A DNA stretch of 17,178 nucleotides, from positions 1-17,178 of the forward strand of contig CALIXX010000049.1 in NCBI GenBank assembly GCA_938046115.1, in the 5' to 3' direction. Both the position numbers and the translations under genes were made by a program. Below are positions 12,260 to 17,178 of the stretch, one piece after another (position 1 is the stretch's first letter; the number at the start of each line of letters is the position of its first letter). The notes under the pieces were generated by a model. The model was not told the origin of the DNA, ran no database searches, and saw nothing but the letters and a program-made list of their open reading frames with translations. This stretch comes from an uncultured Candidatus Saccharibacteria bacterium (GTDB taxonomy: Bacteria > Patescibacteriota > Saccharimonadia > Saccharimonadales > Saccharimonadaceae).

Positions 12260-13201
12260 ATGCTCTATCTCATCGTGGGGAAGAATAGCTACGTAGCAGA
12301 GCAAGAATTGGCGAAGATTGTTCAGCATGCATCAGTACCAGCGGAGCATATCGATACTCAGCAGCTTGATGCGGCAGGCTTAGCTGAACTGGTGCGCGGC
12401 GTGTCGCTCTTTGCGGCGCAGCGGCTCATTGTGCTGCGGCGCCTGTCTGAGCGCCCGGACCTCTGGGAGCAACTTGGCCAGTGGGCCCATGATATTCCTG
12501 ACGAGACGACGCTTGTGCTGGTAGAGCCAGGGGTCGATAAACGCACCAAAACGTACAAAGCACTGCACAAAGCCGCGACTATTATCGCTGCTGACCCGCT
12601 AACCGACCGGCAGCGCCCTGCTGCCGAGCGGTGGCTGCGCCAGCTAGCTAATAGACGCGGCGTGTCGCTGAGCTCAGCCCAGCTGCGCAGCATGGTGGAG
12701 CGTGCTCTGGTGCCGGATGAAAAGGGGTATGGTGGGTCGATCGACCAGCTGCAGTTGGCACACGCCATCGACGCGTTGGCTCAGCTTGAAGCCGTTACCG
12801 ATGATGCAATTGCCACCGTGTTGCCACCAGCCCGTGAGTTCTCAGTCTTTGATATTGTGACCCTCGCAGTAGAGCGCCGAGGCCCAGCTTTGCGCGCTGC
12901 CCTGGATGAGCTACGCCTGAGCCACGACCCATACCAAACCGCAGCGCTTATTTGGGCGCAGTGGACTCAGCTGGCGGCGATTGCATGCTATGGCGAGGCA
13001 GGGGAGGCAGAGATTGCGCGCGAGCTCTCACTCCACCCCTACGTCGTCAAAAAAACCAAGCCGCTCACCAGGCAAGTCTCGCTGGCCGACATCCGCACCC
13101 TCACCCAGCGCGCTGCTCAGCTTGATGCCGATATGAAGACGACGGGTATATCGCCGTGGGATACGGTGGAGAGTTTTTTGTTTGCGGTGGCGGGGCGGTA
13201 G
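12260..13201 (+). CDS. holA: DNA polymerase III delta subunit
   Basis: A 313-residue clamp-loader subunit, which opens the sliding clamp and loads it on DNA. The start MLYLIVGKNSYVAEQELAKI is the usual N-terminus, and FAAQRLIVLRRLSE then TLVLVEPGVDKRTKTYKAL are typical of the degenerate ATPase domain I, which lacks a P-loop in this family. The helical collar includes FSVFDIVTLAVERRGPALRALDEL-like sequence near residues 195-218, and ends LADIRTLTQRAAQLDADMKTTG with W and F near the C-terminus. The length is normal. It follows mutM by four bases with GGGGGAG as Shine-Dalgarno sequence, and rpsT follows, the same neighbour order seen in many bacteria. Confidence 0.93.
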   Translation: MLYLIVGKNSYVAEQELAKIVQHASVPAEHIDTQQLDAAGLAELVRGVSLFAAQRLIVLRRLSERPDLWEQLGQWAHDIPDETTLVLVEPGVDKRTKTYKALHKAATIIAADPLTDRQRPAAERWLRQLANRRGVSLSSAQLRSMVERALVPDEKGYGGSIDQLQLAHAIDALAQLEAVTDDAIATVLPPAREFSVFDIVTLAVERRGPALRAALDELRLSHDPYQTAALIWAQWTQLAAIACYGEAGEAEIARELSLHPYVVKKTKPLTRQVSLADIRTLTQRAAQLDADMKTTGISPWDTVESFLFAVAGR

Positions 13202-13271
13202 TGTGCAGCTACCTCGCGATAATTGTTATGGGATGGTAGCGTGTAATCGATATTCTCTCCTGTGGTGGCTC

Positions 13272-13300
13272 TTTACAAATCCTGCGCCATGCCTTATAAT
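13272..13300 (+). promoter_or_regulatory. Promoter of rpsT
   Basis: TTTACA (13272-13277), a 17-base spacer and TATAAT (13295-13300) match the consensus at eleven of twelve positions. The start near 13307 gives a leader of about 45 bases. CGCTTG (13304-13309) and CAAGCG (13333-13338) are complementary and bracket most of it, but the left arm may be only partly transcribed. Confidence 0.82.
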
Positions 13301-13351
13301 GAGCGCTTGATTGTAGTACTAACCCATAATAACAAGCGATAGAGGAAATTA

Positions 13352-13606
13352 ATGCCCATCATCAAATCAGCTGTCAAACGCATGAAGCAAACGGCTACTC
13401 GCCGCCAGCGCAACATTGCTACCAAGCGCGCCATCAAGGCCAGCACTAAGGCCTTCGCCGCCGAGCCAAGCGCTGCCGCCCTGAGCCAGGCCCAGAGCGA
13501 GCTCGACAAAGCCGTCAAGAAGGGTTTGCTCAAGAAAAACACCGCCAGCCGCCGCAAGGCATCGCTCGCCAAGGCTGCCAAGGCCGCTGGCGTCAAACTT
13601 GCGTAA
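13352..13606 (+). CDS. rpsT: 30S ribosomal protein S20
   Basis: An 84-residue, very basic, Ala-rich helical protein. The sequence PIIKSAVKRMKQTATRRQRN at the N-terminus, the TKRAIKAS segment, and the end ASRRKASLAKAAKAAG are those of S20, which binds 16S rRNA at the base of the small subunit early in assembly. The length is normal. The Shine-Dalgarno AGAGG precedes the ATG closely. It has its own promoter and terminator, so it is expressed apart from the mutM-holA operon; in E. coli S20 limits its own translation, and a similar loop here is only a possibility. Confidence 0.97.
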   Translation: MPIIKSAVKRMKQTATRRQRNIATKRAIKASTKAFAAEPSAAALSQAQSELDKAVKKGLLKKNTASRRKASLAKAAKAAGVKLA

Positions 13607-13631
13607 CACAGAAGCAGCAAGAGCATACACC

Positions 13632-13659
13632 AAAACACCTCGAAGGAGAGGTGTTTTTC
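13632..13659 (+). terminator. Rho-independent terminator of rpsT
   Basis: AAAACACCTC (13632-13641) and GAGGTGTTTT (13648-13657) form a perfect 10-bp stem with a 6-base loop and T-run. It is 26 bases after the rpsT stop codon. Confidence 0.93.
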
Positions 13660-13661
13660 TT

Positions 13662-13670
13662 TGCTATACT
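13662..13670 (+). promoter_or_regulatory. Extended -10 promoter downstream of rpsT
   Basis: TGCTATACT, identical to the boxes before the kinase gene, polA and truB, lies just after the rpsT terminator. An ATG begins four bases later at 13675. The transcript would continue into the DHH-like gene at 13769. Confidence 0.6.
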
Positions 13671-13674
13671 TCGC

Positions 13675-13731
13675 ATGGCTACCTCTGTTAATCGCGACTT
13701 GCCATTGACGAAAGGAAATTACTTATGGTAG
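13675..13731 (+). CDS. Possible leaderless 18-residue leader peptide
   Basis: Directly after an extended -10 box an ATG opens an 18-codon frame ending in TAG at 13729-13731. The predicted product is MATSVNRDLPLTKGNYLW. It resembles nothing known, and the spacing from the -10 (four bases) is shorter than in the other leaderless genes, so the true start site could fall just inside it. It may be a leader ORF that affects the next gene, or simply part of an untranslated leader. Confidence 0.25.
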   Translation: MATSVNRDLPLTKGNYLW

Positions 13732-13734
13732 GAT
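13705..13734 (+). promoter_or_regulatory. Second possible promoter of the DHH-like gene
   Basis: TTGACG (13705-13710), an 18-base spacer and TAGGAT (13729-13734) make a moderate promoter. It would start near 13741 and give a leader of about 28 bases with TAGGAG before the ATG at 13769. Confidence 0.4.
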
Positions 13735-13768
13735 AGATGGAGTTTTGGGTAAGGCAAAAGTAGGAGCT

Positions 13769-15313
13769 ATGGACGAGATAAAGGTGCGGCAACAAATCAT
13801 CGACAAACTAGGTGAGAGTAATAATATTTTGGTGGCGGTCAACGCCCACCCCACGGTAGATGAGCTGAGTGCAGCACTGGGGTTGACGCTTTTGCTCAAC
13901 AAGCTCGACAAGCACGCCACAGCCGTCTTTAGCGGGGATGTACCAACGGCAGTGGGCTTTTTGGAGCCAGAGCGTACCTTTGAGAGCACGGTGGATAGTC
14001 TGCGAGATTTCATCATTGCCCTTGATAAGGAAAAGGCCGACCATTTGCGCTACAAGCTCGATGGCGACCTCGTCAAGATTTTCATTACGCCATACCGCGC
14101 GACGATTAGCCAGAGTGATTTGGAATTTAGCCAGGGCGATTACAATGTGCAGTTTGTCGTGACGATCGGTGTGCGCAGCGAGGATGACCTCGACCCAGCG
14201 CTCAAAGGGCATGGCCGCATCCTGCGCGAGTCGCCAGTGGCAGCGCTGCACATTGATGCGCCAGGTACGCTGGGCAATATCGTCTGGACGGATCCGCAAG
14301 CCAGCAGCTATAGTGAGCTGGCGGCAAGCCTCGCTCAGGGCTTTGATAATACGGATGATGAACAGCCGCTCCTCGACAAGCATATTGCCACGGCCTTTTT
14401 GACCGGCATTGTAGCGGCCACCGAGCGCTTTAGTAACGAAAAGACCACTTCGCGTGTTATGACCCTCGCCGCACAATTGATGAGTGCTGGCGGCGACCAG
14501 CAGCTGATTGCAGCCAAGCTCGCCGAGGCTAAGCAGCTGGCTGCAGGCCCAATGCCTGCCAAGCCTGCCAGCAAGAAGCCTGCTCAGGCAAATAACAAAG
14601 ATAAGTCACTCGTTATCTCGCACAACGCTGAGACTGGAAAAAAAAAGTTAAGCCAGACCGACGCCGACGAAGCTGAGCTAGCCCAGCAACTAGCCAAGAA
14701 CAATCCACAGCCCGAGCCCGCACCAGCTCCACGGCGCTCATCGGGGCGCAACAGCAGCGCCGAGCCATGGCGTCAGCCCATTGAGACGCCGCTGAGTGAG
14801 CCGAGCCTAGGTGGCACGCTTAATGCTACCACCAAGCAAGCGGCTGATGACAAACGCCGCGAGCGCGAGAATGGCCGCAACAAGACTATCCTCTCGCACA
14901 AGGGTGGGCGCTACCTCGACAGCGACGACACACCGGGTAGCCAAGCGCCGCTCAATGCTGCCACGGCAGCACTCGACCATGAGCCAACCGTCCCCAATGT
15001 GAATGACATGCCGCGTGTGCCGATGGCTCACAACGACGACATCCTTCCGCCGCCAACGGGCAAAGAAACCCTGGCCGACCTTGATGCCAAGCACCGTGCC
15101 GCGCCAGCTGATGATGCCGAAGGGCCGGCTCTGCCGCCACTGCCACCAATGCCAGATTTCTCTAGCTTGCCACCGCTGCCACCAGGTGTGCCACCGCTGC
15201 CTGGCACTGATGCCGATAACCCCATGGCCCAGCTCGATGCTGCGCTCCAATCTGAGGCTAAGGCCAAAAAAGACCAAGCCAACCCATCGCAATTCCACGT
15301 ACCGGAGAAGTAG
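13769..15313 (+). CDS. Degenerate DHH-type protein with a long disordered tail
   Basis: A 514-residue protein. Residues 1-255 have the shape of DHH phosphoesterases such as NrnA, which degrade nanoRNA or cyclic dinucleotides: NNILVAVNAHPTVDELSAAL (18-37) matches the first metal motif, and IATAFLTGIVAATERFSNEKT (206-226) with LAAQLMSAGG matches the later one. Key metal ligands appear lost: the DHH triplet region reads HIDAPG (161-166) and GI-x-tDTG reads GIVAATE. The protein is therefore probably inactive as a phosphoesterase, or uses other residues. From about 260 on the sequence is Ala/Pro/Lys-rich and disordered, with PPLPPMP and PPLPPGVPPLP near residues 455-480, likely binding sites for partners. 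The ATG at 13769 has TAGGAG two bases upstream; an in-frame TTG at 13745 lacks a site. A run of nine A lies between the two parts. Confidence 0.8.
   Translation: MDEIKVRQQIIDKLGESNNILVAVNAHPTVDELSAALGLTLLLNKLDKHATAVFSGDVPTAVGFLEPERTFESTVDSLRDFIIALDKEKADHLRYKLDGDLVKIFITPYRATISQSDLEFSQGDYNVQFVVTIGVRSEDDLDPALKGHGRILRESPVAALHIDAPGTLGNIVWTDPQASSYSELAASLAQGFDNTDDEQPLLDKHIATAFLTGIVAATERFSNEKTTSRVMTLAAQLMSAGGDQQLIAAKLAEAKQLAAGPMPAKPASKKPAQANNKDKSLVISHNAETGKKKLSQTDADEAELAQQLAKNNPQPEPAPAPRRSSGRNSSAEPWRQPIETPLSEPSLGGTLNATTKQAADDKRRERENGRNKTILSHKGGRYLDSDDTPGSQAPLNAATAALDHEPTVPNVNDMPRVPMAHNDDILPPPTGKETLADLDAKHRAAPADDAEGPALPPLPPMPDFSSLPPLPPGVPPLPGTDADNPMAQLDAALQSEAKAKKDQANPSQFHVPEK
14638..14647 (+). other. 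A9 slippery sequence inside the DHH-like gene
   Basis: Codons GGA AAA AAA AAG contain nine consecutive A and the heptamer A-AAA-AAG in frame, the same kind of site used for programmed -1 frameshifting in E. coli dnaX. A -1 shift would add about nine residues (VKPDRRRRS) and stop; a +1 shift stops at once. Either gives a protein of about 295-302 residues without the tail. No dnaX-like stimulating hairpin was confirmed. Confidence 0.4.
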
Positions 15314-15351
15314 GGGTTGCTGGCTTCTGCTGTTAAATGAGAGATGACACG

Positions 15352-15380
15352 ATAAACCGGCCATGATTTGGCCGGTTTAT
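15352..15380 (+). terminator. Terminator of the DHH-like gene
   Basis: A perfect 11-bp stem, ATAAACCGGCC (15352-15362) and GGCCGGTTTAT (15370-15380), has a 7-base loop. It lies about 40 bases after the stop codon and is nearly symmetric, so it may act on both strands. Confidence 0.8.
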
Positions 15381-15433
15381 GGTAGAGAAAGGGTAAAAAC
15401 CGTAAGATCATAAGATTTGTATATGTAGATTTC

Positions 15434-15463
15434 TTGACAGGCCAGAGAGAGAGTTATTATATA
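15434..15463 (+). promoter_or_regulatory. Promoter of the unknown gene at 15471, leaderless
   Basis: A perfect TTGACA (15434-15439) is followed by the AT-rich TATTATATA (15455-15463), where the -10 can be placed at spacings of 15, 17 or 18. The start site would lie at about 15467-15471, at the ATG, and no Shine-Dalgarno sequence is present. Confidence 0.65.
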
Positions 15464-15470
15464 GTCCATT

Positions 15471-16136
15471 ATGGACAGCAGCAAACCCAATCTACTTAAA
15501 AACTATAACGTTACAGGCGTCCAGCAAGAAGCATACAAGAGAGACGCAGAGCGGCAACGACTCATTGCTCTCTTGGATGTTCTTGATAAGCCTGATGCAA
15601 CAGAAGAGGTTGATGTACATGCTCGGGGTACTGCTAATATTACTACCGTCAGTGCGAGTCTTAACAGATTGGGTATTTATATTAATCGCAGTGCTCACGC
15701 ACAAGCTCGTTTATTTGAACCACACCAAATATATACGACAGAAATGGGAGAAGAAAATATCGACCTTGCGACATCTGTTGTTGCATTTGAGTCGGAAGGC
15801 ACTGCGGGTGAGGGCTGCGATGGCGTACTTATACTATTCAAGCTCTCTGGTGCGATGGCAGGAGAGGCGCAAGCGGCATCAACAGCACGCGACCTGAAGT
15901 TTGGCTATAATTGCTCGTATGGTGGTCTTGCAACCAAGGATGGCATAACTTGGCTTAAGTTTGAGGGAGACAAATTTATGCTAAGAACCAAACAGCTATC
16001 CTATGACGATCCATCGCACTACGATGAAATTCTTGAGTTGACCGAAGAGCTTAATACGTTTATGCAGGTGAGACAGGGTGAGCATAATCACCACAAAGGA
16101 CAATCTTTCACACCAGCAGGAAGTATCGAAGCCTAG
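15471..16136 (+). CDS. Unknown soluble protein
   Basis: A 221-residue protein not recognised. It has no signal peptide or membrane segment. Residues 1-50 are charged and helical (QEAYKRDAERQRLIALLDVLDK). Residues 55-190 look like an alpha/beta or beta domain with conserved-looking patches (TTVSASLNRLGIYINRSAHA, DGVLILFKLSG, FGYNCSYGGLATKDGITWLKFEGDKFMLRTK). The last 20 residues are His/Gln-rich and flexible. Its codon choice looks more AT-rich than its neighbours, which may point to a more recent arrival. It is a single-gene unit: a promoter ends at its ATG and a strong terminator follows within ten bases. Confidence 0.78.
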   Translation: MDSSKPNLLKNYNVTGVQQEAYKRDAERQRLIALLDVLDKPDATEEVDVHARGTANITTVSASLNRLGIYINRSAHAQARLFEPHQIYTTEMGEENIDLATSVVAFESEGTAGEGCDGVLILFKLSGAMAGEAQAASTARDLKFGYNCSYGGLATKDGITWLKFEGDKFMLRTKQLSYDDPSHYDEILELTEELNTFMQVRQGEHNHHKGQSFTPAGSIEA

Positions 16137-16143
16137 GTAGCCC

Positions 16144-16173
16144 AAAAGACCAGCCCCTCGCGGCTGGTTTTTT
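16144..16173 (+). terminator. Terminator between the unknown gene and truB
   Basis: ACCAGCC (16149-16155) and GGCTGGT (16162-16168) form a GC-rich stem that extends outwards through AAAAG and TTTTT, with a 6-base loop and T-run. It ends ten bases before the truB promoter. Confidence 0.92.
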
Positions 16174-16182
16174 GCTCCGTCA

Positions 16183-16191
16183 TGCTATACT
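16183..16191 (+). promoter_or_regulatory. Extended -10 promoter of truB, leaderless
   Basis: TGCTATACT is followed six bases later by the ATG of truB. The -35 position would fall inside the preceding terminator and shows no consensus. No Shine-Dalgarno sequence is present. Confidence 0.75.
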
Positions 16192-16197
16192 AACCAC

Positions 16198-16902
16198 ATG
16201 ACGCACCAAACATCTGATTCATCATACAATCGCATTCTCCACATCGACAAGCCAGCTGGTATGACGAGCTTTGGGGTGGTGGCGCGGGTGCGGCGGGTGC
16301 TGAGCCAGCAGGCTGGCAAGAAGGTGAAGGTGGGGCACTGTGGCACGCTTGACCCCTTTGCGACGGGCCTTTTGCTGCTGGTGACGGGTACGGAGTGCCG
16401 TAATGCCATGCGCTACACTAAGCTCGACAAGACGTACGAAGCGACGATTATCCTGGGTCAAACTAGCACCACGGGCGACCCAGAAGGGGAGATTACGCCC
16501 TATCTGCCAGAAGATGCTAAAGCGCCTATCACACCGCCATCACGTCAGCAGCTCGATACGGTGCTGCAGCACTTCATTGGCCAGATTCGCCAGCGGCCAC
16601 CAATCTTTAGTGCTATCAAGATCAACGGTCAACGGGCCTATAAGCTCGCGCGTGATGGTAAAGAGGTGGAGTTGCCAGAGCGCACCATTACGATCCACTC
16701 GCTGGAGGTGCTGGAGTATCAGTATCCGCGGCTCGTCATTCGCACGCGGGTGAGTAGTGGTACATACATTCGCAGCCTGGCGGTGGATATTGGCAGGCAG
16801 CTTGGCACGGGGGCGTACTGCGCGGCGCTGCGGCGTACGGCAATTGCCGATTGGTCAGTAGCAGAGGCGCAGCGGCTGCAGGATTTTGGAATTGTTGATT
16901 AG
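16198..16902 (+). CDS. truB: tRNA pseudouridine(55) synthase
   Basis: A 234-residue enzyme that converts U55 of the T-loop of tRNAs to pseudouridine. ILHIDKPAGMTSF at residues 13-25 is the usual start; GHCGTLDPFATGLLL (46-60) carries the catalytic Asp52; DKTYEATIILGQTSTTGDPEG, RPPIFSAIKINGQRAYKLAR and SGTYIRSLAVDIGRQLG complete the family pattern. The family's GHGGTLDP has Cys at the third position here. At 234 residues it is shorter than E. coli TruB because the C-terminal PUA-type domain is missing, as in many small genomes. Its message should be leaderless. The next gene follows after 35 bases and may be cotranscribed. Confidence 0.95.
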   Translation: MTHQTSDSSYNRILHIDKPAGMTSFGVVARVRRVLSQQAGKKVKVGHCGTLDPFATGLLLLVTGTECRNAMRYTKLDKTYEATIILGQTSTTGDPEGEITPYLPEDAKAPITPPSRQQLDTVLQHFIGQIRQRPPIFSAIKINGQRAYKLARDGKEVELPERTITIHSLEVLEYQYPRLVIRTRVSSGTYIRSLAVDIGRQLGTGAYCAALRRTAIADWSVAEAQRLQDFGIVD

Positions 16903-16937
16903 CCATACACAATAAATAAAGAAGCGAGGAGCAACCG

Positions 16938-17178
16938 ATGAACATCACGCTACACACTGGCACAACCACTGCAACTATCACCACAAGCGGCGCGTATATC
17001 ACCAGCCTGGCTGATGAGCATGGGGATGTATTCTACCCACTGCAGCAGCTCACGACCTCTGATGGCGAGCGTAAAACGCGCGGTGGCTGCCATGTTTGCC
17101 TACCCAACTTTGGCCCGGGCGGAGCGAGTGGCTTGGCGCAGCATGGCTTTGGCCGCACGAGCCAGTGGCAGGTGGTGG
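16938..17178 (+). CDS. Aldose 1-epimerase-like protein, N-terminal part
   Basis: The first 80 codons are present; the gene runs off the window. GGCHVCLPNFGPGG followed by LAQHGFGRTSQWQV matches the galactose mutarotase / glucose-6-phosphate 1-epimerase fold, in which the PxFG loop and the QHGFAR segment with its His line the sugar site. The N-terminus (ITLHTGTTTATITTSGAYIT) is the usual beta-strand opening. The family interconverts alpha and beta anomers of sugars in the cytoplasm; which sugar cannot be told from this part. The ATG has GAGGAG six bases upstream, and it lies 35 bases after truB with no terminator between, so cotranscription is likely. Confidence 0.85.
   Translation, partial: MNITLHTGTTTATITTSGAYITSLADEHGDVFYPLQQLTTSDGERKTRGGCHVCLPNFGPGGASGLAQHGFGRTSQWQVV

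Noticed and set aside
13208..13240. GCTACC / GGTAGC repeat after holA as a terminator
   Set aside because: Only six base pairs around a long loop and no T-run; too weak to list as a feature.
13294..13638. Antisense frames opposite rpsT
   Set aside because: They are Ala/Leu-rich mirror images of a Lys/Ala-rich gene and lack promoter or ribosome sites.
1..17178. Recoded UGA (glycine) as in some CPR lineages
   Set aside because: UGA ends the tandem WhiB, HAD and membrane protein genes at sensible places and does not occur inside conserved genes.
1..17178. CRISPR arrays, tRNA or rRNA genes, insertion sequences, integrase or att sites
   Set aside because: No regularly spaced repeats, cloverleaf sequence, rRNA signature or transposase-like protein was seen on either strand.

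Overview
The window looks like a chromosomal piece of a small-genome Candidate Phyla Radiation bacterium, most likely Saccharibacteria (TM7). This rests on style rather than a marker: dense housekeeping genes mixed with lineage-specific unknowns, UGA used as an ordinary stop (which argues against Gracilibacteria/Absconditabacteria), a Pol I with no proofreading motif, and several genes whose -10 box sits directly in front of the ATG. Two adjacent genes carry WhiB-type iron-sulfur domains, a family best known from Actinobacteria and their phages. Saccharibacteria live on actinobacterial hosts, so gene transfer is one explanation.

Layout. Bases 1-131 are the last codons of a primary sigma factor, followed by a terminator. 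Bases 180-416 hold no gene but contain a -10-like box, a self-complementary stretch and a strong bidirectional terminator, so a small RNA is possible. Two minus-strand genes follow: a Pro/Gln-rich small membrane protein with a near-perfect sigma-70 promoter, and a P-loop nucleotide kinase of the UPF0200 type. Plus-strand genes then run to the end: a tandem-WhiB protein, a single-WhiB protein, an intergenic region with a minus-strand terminator hairpin, a secreted and membrane-anchored GH16-type glycosidase, DNA polymerase I, two unknown soluble proteins, and an unknown single-pass exported protein. Next is an apparent operon (HAD hydrolase, polytopic membrane protein, formamidopyrimidine-DNA glycosylase, DNA polymerase III delta), then ribosomal protein S20, a degenerate DHH-type protein with a long Pro-rich tail, another unknown, TruB, and the start of an aldose 1-epimerase-like gene.

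How the parts fit. Replication and repair (polA, mutM, holA) and translation (rpsT, truB) form the conserved backbone. The accessory parts are the WhiB pair, the anchored glycosidase and the unknown proteins. The clearest regulatory theme is two kinds of initiation. One group has an extended -10 (TGnTAtAcT-like), usually no clear -35, and an ATG only 6-9 bases downstream, implying leaderless mRNAs. The other has -35/-10 promoters, a 5' leader and a Shine-Dalgarno sequence. No tRNA, rRNA, CRISPR array, insertion sequence or integrase was seen.
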